The position numbers and the translations under genes were made by a program. A DNA stretch of 64,000 nt from Spirosoma sp. 48-14 (GTDB taxonomy: Bacteria > Bacteroidota > Bacteroidia > Cytophagales > Spirosomataceae), in assembly GCF_001898575.1 (NCBI RefSeq), contig NZ_MKUD01000001.1:302424-366423 (forward strand), read 5' to 3'. The notes under the pieces were generated by a model. The model searched no databases. It was given only the letters and a program-made list of their open reading frames with translations, and was not told the DNA's origin. Shown here piece after piece: positions 44,534 to 52,075 of the stretch; positions within the stretch are counted from its first letter, which is position 1; each line of letters opens with the position of its first letter.

Positions 44534-45028
44534 TTACTGGCAACTGGGACCGTATTTGCCCGTTCGAGCTGGAATAAACTCTTTATTCCATAGCAATACG
44601 TTCTGTTTCTCGTTTAGAGCCAGGTTCGAGTATGTGGTTTGCTGACCTTCTGGCGTCAGTACGAGTTGCACCTGACCGCCCGCTTCCTGTACACCCCAGG
44701 TACCCGTTTCAGTGACAGGCCCCTGATTATCGAAACTTGCCTGACCATAGTAGTTGTAATAACCACCCGGACACAAATCCATTTTTATCACGCGTGTAAA
44801 ACCACCGCTGTAAGACCGATACGTATGAAAATAATTCAATCGAGTACCCGAAAGGATGCGTCGCCATTGTGAAACCACGTCCAATTCGGTACTGGCTTCA
44901 CGATCATCTACAACTAACTCGCCCCTATCAGCGCTGTCGCCCTGAGTGCAGTTAACAAAACACACAATACTGAACAGACCCAGAAGCCAGCTGGAAACGA
45001 TTGCCTTACGAATAAGATTTGCGTTCAT
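44534..45028 (-). CDS. Hypothetical lipoprotein
   Basis: A 164-aa protein from the ATG at 45028 (MNANLIRKAIVSSWLLGLFS). The 35 codons upstream in frame do not look coding. A lipoprotein signal ends at FVNC (Cys about 24). The mature part is beta-rich (LSGTRLNYFHTYRSYSGGFT, KMDLCPGGYYNYYGQ, GTWGVQEAGGQVQLVL), like lipocalin-like lipoproteins in which a value is compared and printed as strands. I assign no function. It stands 88 nt upstream of the six-gene cluster on the same strand and may belong to it. Confidence 0.65.
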   Translation of the reverse strand: MNANLIRKAIVSSWLLGLFSIVCFVNCTQGDSADRGELVVDDREASTELDVVSQWRRILSGTRLNYFHTYRSYSGGFTRVIKMDLCPGGYYNYYGQASFDNQGPVTETGTWGVQEAGGQVQLVLTPEGQQTTYSNLALNEKQNVLLWNKEFIPARTGKYGPSCQ

Positions 45029-45163
45029 GGATATAGAGAATTTTAAATGATTGATGGAGAGTCGTGTCGATAGACCAGGAGATTGGCTACCAATTGTTGC
45101 ATCAAAGTTCTCTACGTTTAGATCACGGCGCACCCACCAGATATGGTGGTATTTTTTAGTTCA

Positions 45164-45192
45164 CAAAAAAAGCCACTCGGTTGGGAGTGGCC
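45164..45192 (-). terminator. Rho-independent terminator
   Basis: Minus-strand stem GCCACTC/GAGTGGC (45172-45178 with 45185-45191) followed by a run of seven T residues. It ends the operon of the membrane protein at 45216-46151 and separates it from the downstream lipoprotein. Confidence 0.85.
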
Positions 45193-45215
45193 TAGAATAT
45201 GAGGAGATCATGAAA

Positions 45216-46151
45216 TCAATAGTCGTTTGGCAGGAAACGCAGTAAAGAAGCCCGTGTTGTGGCTAGTAGTAATAAAACGATTCCCCCTAACTGGCTCGTG
45301 TTACGGAGCAAATACAACCGATAAAACTCAGTCGTATCTGTTCGGTATAGTTTTTCAAAAATAAACTCCAGAAAAAACTCTGCCAATGCAGGCATTAATA
45401 ATCCCATCCCAATCCAGAAATATGAATTTCTTTGCAACGATATTGTCACAGAAGTAGTCTGGTAAAAGCGATAAAGAAACAGGGTGGTACTAGCTACCAA
45501 GAAACTGTTTTTTACTGTTGACGACAACGAATCGTAACCCTGGTAGCTTTTAAATACGAAAACCTGTATCAGCTCAAACAACACCAATCCATAAGCCAGA
45601 AACTGATAGGTTTTCTTTAACGATTCAGGCTTCAGTACATCCCTGAAAAATAAACTTAGAACAGCAAACTTCAGCACATAATCGATTGGCGAAAGAAAAT
45701 TAAAATCCTGAATACCAATACGACTCAAATAAGGAAAAATAACCTTCACGAACTGATACTGCCCACTCAGTAATATAAATCGAGCGAGCAGTTCTATGGC
45801 AACAAAAACCGCACTGGCATACACAAACCAGAAAAAATAAGGTGTAGCAGCTAGTAGGTATGTCCGCTGCTGATAGGCCAGATAAAACAGCACAAACGTA
45901 TAAAAGCTGGTGAGCAAACCAGACTGGTCAATCAATTTGGCCTGCTCACCTTCTTCTACAACCGCCAGATAGGGTGCAATCAGCGATAGAACAACGATTA
46001 GGCCCAGCACAAGCTGACCAATACGCTTCCTGCCACTTATACCTTCAGAACGTAACGTTAAAACGGGGTAGATGAGTCCGACGAATACTATAGCCAGAAA
46101 CCCGAGTAAAGCATACCATTGCTCAAATGTTTTATAACTCATATAACTCAT
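45216..46151 (-). CDS. Multi-pass membrane protein of unknown function
   Basis: A 311-aa protein with 8-9 hydrophobic helices (FEQWYALLGFLAIVFVGLIY, LGLIVVLSLIAPYLAV, SFYTFVLFYLAY, FFWFVYASAVFVAIELLARF, then four or five more). No motif places it in a family I know. Loops are short and basic on one side. Its ATG overlaps the stop of the upstream gene (TAATG, one shared base at 46151), so the two are translationally coupled and probably work together. The next genes upstream encode a response regulator and kinase. Confidence 0.7.
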   Translation of the reverse strand: MSYMSYKTFEQWYALLGFLAIVFVGLIYPVLTLRSEGISGRKRIGQLVLGLIVVLSLIAPYLAVVEEGEQAKLIDQSGLLTSFYTFVLFYLAYQQRTYLLAATPYFFWFVYASAVFVAIELLARFILLSGQYQFVKVIFPYLSRIGIQDFNFLSPIDYVLKFAVLSLFFRDVLKPESLKKTYQFLAYGLVLFELIQVFVFKSYQGYDSLSSTVKNSFLVASTTLFLYRFYQTTSVTISLQRNSYFWIGMGLLMPALAEFFLEFIFEKLYRTDTTEFYRLYLLRNTSQLGGIVLLLLATTRASLLRFLPNDY

Positions 46152-46687
46152 TAGGCTTCATAGCTGGCCGGAATACGCGTAGGAAAATGGGTTTCTGTAG
46201 AGTGCGCTTGCAGAAAGACAACAAATTGCCCACCCTCATATTGCCCCAGCCGACAAACACATTCCTTCATCTCTATGAGCGTCTGCCTGAAAGTAAGCAA
46301 TGGGGCTTTGGTTTGAAACGAATTGACGGGTTTGTCCATGCCTAATAGTAGCGTCGGTCCTATCTGATGCTCATGTGCATTCGGAATAGCCGTATTGCCT
46401 GACAATGGAGTTATGTCAAGCCTAAATCGATCTGCAACTTCTGTACCCGAATGCTCACTCTTTATTATTCTAAACGCCAGCGTATGTACCTGGTTATCGA
46501 ACATAAGCGGAGTTATGAGTATCTCGTTATCATCAAGGTTGCGAATAAATTCCTCGTACCTGTCTCTTCGAGAGTAAGGATAGCCTCGAAGCCTATCTAT
46601 AGGAGAAAAAAAATTATTGGCATCGTTCACTAAACTAGGCATGTTTTCATCTAACATCTCGCCCAAACATTCAAGTTTTTCTTTCAT
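46151..46687 (-). CDS. Hypothetical cytoplasmic protein
   Basis: A 178-aa protein with no signal or membrane segment. The N-terminal third is helical and acidic (KLECLGEMLDENMPSLVND), the middle a beta-rich segment (NEILITPLMFDNQVHTLAFR), and the C-terminal part helical with Cys-containing KECVCRLGQYEGGQFVVFL. No family is recognised. It starts 28 nt after the response regulator stop and its stop overlaps the membrane protein start. This coupling suggests a small regulator or partner of the membrane protein. Confidence 0.65.
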   Translation of the reverse strand: MKEKLECLGEMLDENMPSLVNDANNFFSPIDRLRGYPYSRRDRYEEFIRNLDDNEILITPLMFDNQVHTLAFRIIKSEHSGTEVADRFRLDITPLSGNTAIPNAHEHQIGPTLLLGMDKPVNSFQTKAPLLTFRQTLIEMKECVCRLGQYEGGQFVVFLQAHSTETHFPTRIPASYEA

Positions 46688-46714
46688 TGTTACCTATTTT
46701 TATTTTTTAGTCCT

Positions 46715-47350
46715 TCACACCAACTTGCCCTCAATAGCTTTTGCCACTGCCTCAGGGGCAGAGTTGACGTGTAATTTTTCGTAAATATTTTTTACATGCC
46801 AGTGTACTGTATGATAACTCAAACAGCAGGCATCGGCAATCATTTTATAGCTCATTCCTTTTACCATGCAGCCCAACACATCGCGTTCGCGGTCGGTCAG
46901 GGCTACATAGGTAGGCTGTGCCTGTACAAACTGATGCTGAAACATGGTCAGTACTTTGGCAGCAATAGTTGGCGACATATGCGCTCCCCCACCCGCAACA
47001 TCCCGAATGGCCTGTAGCATTACATCAGGATCGGGGCTTTTCAGTACGTATCCTGAAGCTCCTCCGCAAATAGCTGCAAACACCTTATGTTCATCCTCAA
47101 ACACGGTCTGCATCAACACTTTTGTGTCGGGATAAGCTAGTTTTATATTCTGCAGCGCTTCGATACCTGAAATACCCGGCATCTGAATATCCATTAGCAC
47201 GACATCGGGTTTATGCTTTCGAATTTTGGCCACAGCCTCGTTGGCGTCGCCATAAGAGCCCGCCAGAAACACATCGTCCTGACTGGCCAAAAACAGGCTC
47301 AGGTTTTGCCGAAAACTTTTGTTATCCTCAAACAGTACGATACGAATCAT
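46715..47350 (-). CDS. NarL/FixJ family response regulator
   Basis: A 211-aa two-domain regulator. The receiver (about 1-120) has the acidic pair FEDN, phosphoacceptor Asp in VVLMDIQMPG, and the conserved Lys near GYVLKSPD. The C-terminal LuxR-type helix-turn-helix reads LTDRERDVLGCMVKGMSYKMIA with CLSYHTVHWHVKNIYEKL. Phosphorylation by the adjacent histidine kinase should drive dimerisation and promoter binding. The HK-RR-small protein-membrane protein run is all minus strand. Its targets are unknown; the six-gene cluster downstream is the obvious candidate. Confidence 0.93.
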   Translation of the reverse strand: MIRIVLFEDNKSFRQNLSLFLASQDDVFLAGSYGDANEAVAKIRKHKPDVVLMDIQMPGISGIEALQNIKLAYPDTKVLMQTVFEDEHKVFAAICGGASGYVLKSPDPDVMLQAIRDVAGGGAHMSPTIAAKVLTMFQHQFVQAQPTYVALTDRERDVLGCMVKGMSYKMIADACCLSYHTVHWHVKNIYEKLHVNSAPEAVAKAIEGKLV

Positions 47351-47430
47351 GATCGTTTCGGTGTCATTCGTTTATTGACCAAAGGTCTACTTGTTTTCGG
47401 TTTTTAACCCCCACCAATTCTGGCGGTTTC

Positions 47431-48513
47431 TTATAACTCGGGCACCACTATCGAAATTCGACAGCCACTACCAGACGACGTGTCAATGGTCAGATCCATA
47501 AAACTTTCGGCAGCTCGGTTCCGAAAATTTTTCAGACCGTTACCACCGGTCTGTTGAATCAAATTGAAACCAATGCCATTATCGGCAATCAGCCAATGAA
47601 GCCCGGTGGCTGAGCGAGAAATCAGCACTTGCACTTTGGTTGCCTGCGAATGTTTAGCAATATTATTAATGGCCTCTTTAAAAATCAAATACAGGTTCCG
47701 GCGTTGTTCCATGCTAATTTTCAAGCTTTTATCGAACGGTATCTGATTCTCGAACTGTAATGCAATATCCCGGGCAGTCAATACCTGAAAGGCAAACGAA
47801 CGCATTTTTTCGAATAGCTTATCGGGTGAGTCGTTGTCGGGGTTGATTGTCCAGACTGTATCACGAATGGTATGAATTGTTTCTTCCGAGTCCGTTTTAA
47901 TTGTGTCGAGCAACGCTACCACATCGGCCTGATTAACATCCATTTTTCGTTTAACCATGTTGGTTGCCATAGCGATGCTACTCAACGTAGCGCCAACTTC
48001 GTCGTGCAGATCAGCGGCAATTCGGTATCGTATGGACTGTACTTTAAGCTTCTGCCGGAAGTTATACAACATAAAAAAGTACATGGCCGCCCCCAGCAAC
48101 AATACAGCATACACAAGTATAGCCGGAACGAACCACCACTCCTCCGTTAGCTCACGTTCCACCGAAACCCGCACCCGCACCTGGCCCACCACCCGATTAC
48201 CTTGAAGCGTTCGCACCGCCAGTACATACTCATTGCCATCCAAATTCGTGTAACGAGCAATAGGATACTGACTATTGATCCATTGACGGTCAAATCCTTC
48301 CAGTTTATATTGATACACACTTCCGGGCTTAGCCCGAAAAGTAAATGTCACGTCGTTATCGAGCGCATCTAACCGAATAGGTTGATTAGGCCTATATGAA
48401 AGGGGCTTCCCATTCGCTGTTACACCCTGTACGGAAACCTGAGCACAAAGATTTCCGACAAGCAATACCATACCTATCACTATGCCAAAACGTCCGTACC
48501 TTTTGCGCATCAT
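47431..48513 (-). CDS. Membrane sensor histidine kinase (HisKA_3 type)
   Basis: About 360 aa from the MM start at 48513; the 24 upstream codons are probably not translated. A signal segment (FGIVIGMVLLVGNLCAQ) is followed by a periplasmic Y_Y_Y-like beta domain (residues 55-135: YQYKLEGFDRQWINSQ, RYTNLDGNEYVLAVRT). A transmembrane helix (PAILVYAVLLLGAAMYFFML), the dimerisation/phosphorylation helix with DLHDEVGATLSSIA, and the HATPase domain (EAINNIAKHSQA, WLIADNGIGFN, GNGLKNFRNRA) complete it. The usual beta-propeller in front of Y_Y_Y is absent, so the sensor is minimal. It precedes its regulator by 80 nt. Confidence 0.9.
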   Translation of the reverse strand: MMRKRYGRFGIVIGMVLLVGNLCAQVSVQGVTANGKPLSYRPNQPIRLDALDNDVTFTFRAKPGSVYQYKLEGFDRQWINSQYPIARYTNLDGNEYVLAVRTLQGNRVVGQVRVRVSVERELTEEWWFVPAILVYAVLLLGAAMYFFMLYNFRQKLKVQSIRYRIAADLHDEVGATLSSIAMATNMVKRKMDVNQADVVALLDTIKTDSEETIHTIRDTVWTINPDNDSPDKLFEKMRSFAFQVLTARDIALQFENQIPFDKSLKISMEQRRNLYLIFKEAINNIAKHSQATKVQVLISRSATGLHWLIADNGIGFNLIQQTGGNGLKNFRNRAAESFMDLTIDTSSGSGCRISIVVPEL

Positions 48514-48826
48514 TTGCCCATAAGTACCCCAAAACCGGCGATTTACCATTAAAACCAGCGTCGTTACCTGTACAAGTTTCCACACGTTGTCGCTCCGTTC
48601 CAGGCGGTTTGCTTCTACACTGTACCCTATACTGCCGTCGGAACAGGTGTTTTCTGGTTGCCAATCAGTGGATTTTCGCTGCTAATAAACAGCCTGTTAC
48701 GTCGAAAAACCAACAAACTTCAGTCATTCCTGCGAAAAGTTATATCCACAAACAGGCTATTTATGAGTTCATTCGTCAGCAGGTAGCGAGCAGGGTTATA
48801 GAATTCAGCCACACCAGTAGTCATTA

Positions 48827-48898
48827 TTTTATCGCTCCGACAATTGGGTAATCAAACAAAGCGGTATTACGGCTAAAACTAAACCCGGCTACTTCCAT
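48827..48898 (-). pseudogene. 5' remnant of a second family 2 glycosyltransferase
   Basis: The frame from the ATG at 48898 reads MEVAGFSFSRNTALFDYPIV and then GAIK and a stop. The intact gene at 27125-28003 starts MKVAGFSFIRNAILFDYPIV, so 15 of 20 residues are identical. About 50 nt of upstream DNA, including the hairpin and T-run, is also alike. After IV the match to the intact gene ends, so only the first 20 codons and the leader survive. It is a broken duplicate, not a gene. Confidence 0.8.
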
Positions 48899-48929
48899 AA
48901 AAAAACGACTCAAATTAGCTTCGAGTCGT
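48899..48929 (-). terminator. Hairpin plus T-run upstream of the remnant
   Basis: Minus-strand stem ACGACTC/GAGTCGT (48905-48911 with 48923-48929) followed by seven T residues. It can terminate the NTF2-like gene upstream and is homologous to 28004-28032. Confidence 0.7.
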
Positions 48930-48993
48930 ATCAACAGACTGTTTTGTCAGATCCCAGCATTCTGCAATCTCAGGTATCTAATTATCCCCATAC

Positions 48994-49431
48994 CTAGGAG
49001 AGCTGACTGGCAAACCGGGCGCTATCCCAGTTAATATCGACATGAGTAATACGGTCGGATGGATCGAAACGGAAAACAAAGACGTGATCACTATTGAACG
49101 TATGGCCCTTGCTGGGTATCCCCAAAAACTCGTTGGCCTGCGTACCAGAAATTGTGACCAGACACGTAACCAGGTCGCCTTCAGCAGTAATGGCATCAAC
49201 CGTATTGTCAACATTTGGAAAGCAATCCATAATCAACTGCCAGACGTTTTTACCAAACTCCCAGAAAGTCCCTTTCCCATCGTTGCCAAGCGGTATAAAA
49301 TGCACAGTGGCATCGGGGGTAGCGAGGTTAATCATTCGGGCAACATCAAGGTTACTATAAGCCTCGAAAAATGCCAGACACGCTCCTTTTCGGGTTAATT
49401 CAGCTACTGATTCCTGTTTTAGAGTTTCCAT
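48994..49431 (-). CDS. SnoaL/NTF2-like fold protein
   Basis: A 145-aa protein with the cone-shaped NTF2-like fold: a helix (VAELTRKGACLAFFEAYSNLD), then ATPDATVHFIPLGND, VWQLIMDCFPNVDNTVDAI, VTCLVTISGTQ, and a last pair HVFVFRFDPSDRITHVDINW. SnoaL-type proteins include small isomerases and many uncharacterised stress proteins. The Asp/His catalytic set of SnoaL cannot be confirmed here. It is a single-gene unit with a terminator downstream. Confidence 0.75.
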   Translation of the reverse strand: METLKQESVAELTRKGACLAFFEAYSNLDVARMINLATPDATVHFIPLGNDGKGTFWEFGKNVWQLIMDCFPNVDNTVDAITAEGDLVTCLVTISGTQANEFLGIPSKGHTFNSDHVFVFRFDPSDRITHVDINWDSARFASQLS

Positions 49432-49489
49432 GATTATGAGAGTATTGTGTTTTAAAACTATAAAATAGATGAGCTTCAGCCTTACGACA

Positions 49490-50155
49490 CTACTTTCCAG
49501 CCGTTTCTTTCGGGTAGTTGGTATGCGCCTTTACCTTACGAATCTGACGCAGATGCCTATCCACATGGCCCCACTGAAAAATATACACCTGGTGCATATT
49601 GCGAGGGCTATCGGTCCCTGTCAGTTCAAACTGCGCTCGCATATCGGCCTGGGTTTTCTCCACGAACGAGATGGTCTGATTACGCAGTTTCAGGAAAAAC
49701 AATAGGTTGTTTTTACCTTCGATAAAGCCTGTCGGTCGTGAGAAATCGGGTGATACATGCGGAGTATCTTCCATGATCCAGTCTGCATAATATTGATCAG
49801 GCTTACTGGTCCGATTTAGTTCGGGCTGCGGTTTACTACGGCTTCCCATACTTACTTCCCGAGCCCAGATTATTTCCCACAAAGCGAGGTGTTCCACAAT
49901 TTCGCCGATACTCCACCGATCAGGCGATTCTTTAAAACGCCACTGCTCCGGACTCAGGTTTTCGGTTTCCTGTATGATCAGATCACGGGTTCGTTTGAGG
50001 TTATCAACCGTATATTGGCGATCGGCCTCAGTCCAGAGCTTTGTCGTTGTGGATGTTTGTGCCTGCAACGGGCTGCTGAACAAGGCTGTCACCAAACCCA
50101 GGTAAGCAATTTGTCGGATGGTAAAAAAGGATACCATTGTCCAGTAGTTCTTCAT
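49490..50155 (-). CDS. DinB-family protein with an export signal
   Basis: About 221 aa from the ATG at 50155 (MKNYWTMVSFFTIRQIAYL); the upstream extension has no sensible N-terminus. A signal segment (IAYLGLVTALFSSPLQAQ) is followed by a four-helix DinB/DUF-type domain with LKRTRDLIIQETENLSPEQW, WSIGEIVEHLALWEIIWAR and RQIRKVKAHTNYP. The His at GEIVEHLAL and a later HVDRHLRQIRK His are typical metal ligands of DinB. DinB-like proteins are often thiol S-transferases; an exported one is unusual. Confidence 0.75.
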   Translation of the reverse strand: MKNYWTMVSFFTIRQIAYLGLVTALFSSPLQAQTSTTTKLWTEADRQYTVDNLKRTRDLIIQETENLSPEQWRFKESPDRWSIGEIVEHLALWEIIWAREVSMGSRSKPQPELNRTSKPDQYYADWIMEDTPHVSPDFSRPTGFIEGKNNLLFFLKLRNQTISFVEKTQADMRAQFELTGTDSPRNMHQVYIFQWGHVDRHLRQIRKVKAHTNYPKETAGK

Positions 50156-50272
50156 CGTATTGCTGCGTAATTGATGAGTCAAAACTACAGGGCTATTCCA
50201 TGGCCTCATTGTAAAATTGCGACATTCTGCCGCCTGCCGCGAAGTGCTTCTATCCGGCAATTATTGGAACGA

Positions 50273-51115
50273 TTACTCCGACAGATACTGGGTTAACTCA
50301 AGGTTATTCCGTACATAGAGTGACGGATTTTTACCTGTAAATGCCGTAAACTCTTTAATAAAATGCGATTGGTCGTAATAACCACATCGATAGACCAGAT
50401 CCTGCCAATCGTTGATTTGCCAACGCTGGCTGGCTAGCTCGGAACACATATAGCTAACCCGTCGGATGCGTGCATAAAATTTAGGACTCACACCAATCCG
50501 TTGTAGAAATTTCCGCTCAAACTGCCGACGGCACAGAAACGCATCTTCGATCAACCCACTCAAACTTACATTACCCCGATTCGCGACAATCAGGTTAGCC
50601 ACATAGTCGATGCGGTCGGGCTGAAGATTACGCTTTATCAACTGAAAGGATAAAAATTGCTCCAGACAGGCAATTTGCGCCGAATGGCTGGGCGCTTCGG
50701 CTAGCTGCTCGGCTAGGTAATGAACCGATTGCTCCAGCACGTCAGTGAGCGCAATGCGTTCATCGGTCAGCTCAACCATCGGTAAACCAAACAGGCTTCC
50801 TATTCCTGCCGGGCGGAAAACAATCCCAAGCATGTGGATGTGGTCGGGCAAATAGAGTCGGTATTGATGAGTTGCCTGCCCGGTCATAAATGCCGTAGGA
50901 ACTACCCGAATCGAATTTCGTTGCGTAGTACCTACCGAATAAGGAGCTCCCAGGTTAAAGACAATCGAGCCAAATCCGGTCGGTGGCGATTCTATAACAG
51001 CAGGCTTACTTGTGGGTAACGCCCAGGTCGTTGCATCAGGCTTATTTTCCCAGATATAATAACATTCCACAAAAGGAGCCAGATGAGGAGCCGGAAAATA
51101 TTTCTGATAAAACAT
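50273..51115 (-). CDS. AraC-family transcriptional regulator with DUF6597-like N-domain
   Basis: A 280-aa protein. The N-terminal 150 residues are a cupin-like sensor domain (FYQKYFPAPHLAPFVECYYIWE, GSIVFNLGAPYSV, LPDHIHMLGIVFRPAG). The C-terminal two helix-turn-helix motifs follow AraC: SGLIEDAFLCRRQFERKFLQ, RIGVSPKFYARIRRV and CGYYDQSHFIKEFTAFTGKNP. It probably binds DNA as a monomer or dimer near its own promoter. It sits upstream of the DinB-like gene in the same direction with a 117-nt gap. A 12-bp inverted repeat lies 32 nt before its start codon. Confidence 0.92.
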   Translation of the reverse strand: MFYQKYFPAPHLAPFVECYYIWENKPDATTWALPTSKPAVIESPPTGFGSIVFNLGAPYSVGTTQRNSIRVVPTAFMTGQATHQYRLYLPDHIHMLGIVFRPAGIGSLFGLPMVELTDERIALTDVLEQSVHYLAEQLAEAPSHSAQIACLEQFLSFQLIKRNLQPDRIDYVANLIVANRGNVSLSGLIEDAFLCRRQFERKFLQRIGVSPKFYARIRRVSYMCSELASQRWQINDWQDLVYRCGYYDQSHFIKEFTAFTGKNPSLYVRNNLELTQYLSE

Positions 51116-51147
51116 GGGTGTATAGCCTGATCAACGATAATCTACTA

Positions 51148-51186
51148 GATAGCTATTTAACGATATATATCTGATAAATAGCTATC
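51148..51186. promoter_or_regulatory. Inverted repeat in the AraC gene promoter region
   Basis: Arms GATAGCTATTTA (51148-51159) and TAAATAGCTATC (51175-51186) are perfect 12-nt inverts around 15 nt. Its position 32-71 nt upstream of the AraC ATG (51115, minus strand) makes an operator plausible. No T-run follows, so it is not a terminator. Confidence 0.5.
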
Positions 51187-51357
51187 AAACGGTCGTTGAT
51201 ACAGAAAACACCGATTTTGCTCACCGCAAAACCTGATCCTTATCGAATCCGGTATTCCGAAAATATTCCCTGATTGGCCTTTCTTTTACCAATAGCAATG
51301 TATTGTGTATTCGCCTGGCGTGGTTTCTTAAAGCTGGAAAATCCAGAAACAGACATT

Positions 51358-51393
51358 AAAAAAATAAGGCCGATTTTGAGAATCGACCTTATT
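51358..51393 (-). terminator. Rho-independent terminator of the PfpI-like gene
   Basis: Stem AATAAGGCCGATT (51363-51375) with AATCGACCTTATT (51381-51393), one mismatch, and a minus-strand run of seven T residues (51358-51364). It ends the gene at 51418-51987. Confidence 0.88.
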
Positions 51394-51417
51394 AATCGCC
51401 TACAAATTAATCACTTA

Positions 51418-51987
51418 TCACGCATGTTGCCGGGCGTGTTTGCCTTCTCGAATCTCCTCAATCATTTTTCGATTGAAGGCCGGAATATCATCTGGTTTCC
51501 GACTCGTTACCAGGCCCTGGTCAGTTACTACTTCCTGATCGACCCAGTTGGCTCCGGCATTTTTCAGATCGGTTTGAATCGACGGATAGGACGTAAGTTT
51601 TCGACCGTTAACAACTCCTGCTTCAATGAGCATAATAGGGGCATGGCAGATAGCCGCTACTGGCTTTTGGTTTTCGAAAAAGTGGCGGATAAACTGAATA
51701 GCCTTTGGCTCCATCCGCAGGGTATCTGGGTTCATGACGCCCCCCGGTAGCAGTAGGGCATCATACTGAGCTGGATCGGCACCCGCCAAAGGCAAATCAA
51801 CCGGAAACGTATCGCCCCAATCTGTGTGTTCCCAACCTTTTACATCACCTCCTTTCGGAGCAATCAGGTGCGTGGTGGCTCCAGCATCCTGTAAGGCTTT
51901 GCGGGGCTCCGTCATTTCGACCTGTTCAAATCCATCGGTCAGCAAAATCGCTACCTTCTTCCCATCCAATCGTTGCTGCGTTTCCAT
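51418..51987 (-). CDS. PfpI/DJ-1 superfamily protein
   Basis: A 189-aa protein with KVAILLTDGFEQVEMTEPRKAL, the conserved Glu in FEQVE, and the nucleophile-elbow Cys in VAAICHAPIMLIEAG, followed by the GRKLTSYPSIQTDLKNAG region. This is the type 1 glutamine amidotransferase-like/PfpI fold; many members are deglycases, holding chaperones or proteases. Length is typical. The terminator follows. Confidence 0.9.
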   Translation of the reverse strand: METQQRLDGKKVAILLTDGFEQVEMTEPRKALQDAGATTHLIAPKGGDVKGWEHTDWGDTFPVDLPLAGADPAQYDALLLPGGVMNPDTLRMEPKAIQFIRHFFENQKPVAAICHAPIMLIEAGVVNGRKLTSYPSIQTDLKNAGANWVDQEVVTDQGLVTSRKPDDIPAFNRKMIEEIREGKHARQHA

Positions 51988-52075
51988 CGTTTTGTTGAGT
52001 ATTTAATTCTCCGATATAACTACAGAACCCGACGAAAGTTATTGGATTTATCAACTGTATTCCGTTGCAAGGGAA

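Larger units (their letters stand above)
48514..48993. other. Gap with a glycosyltransferase remnant
   Basis: 480 nt without an intact gene. It holds the kinase promoter region, the remnant at 48827-48898, and a hairpin at 48899-48929. The remainder shows no convincing frame. Confidence 0.55.

Noticed and set aside
45131..45158. Hairpin CCACC/GGTGG plus T-run on the plus strand
   Set aside because: No plus-strand gene lies upstream and the stem is only 5 bp; it is next to a much better minus-strand terminator.
48396..48851. 151-aa frame on the plus strand near the histidine kinase
   Set aside because: It overlaps the kinase 5' end and the glycosyltransferase remnant; no recognisable fold.
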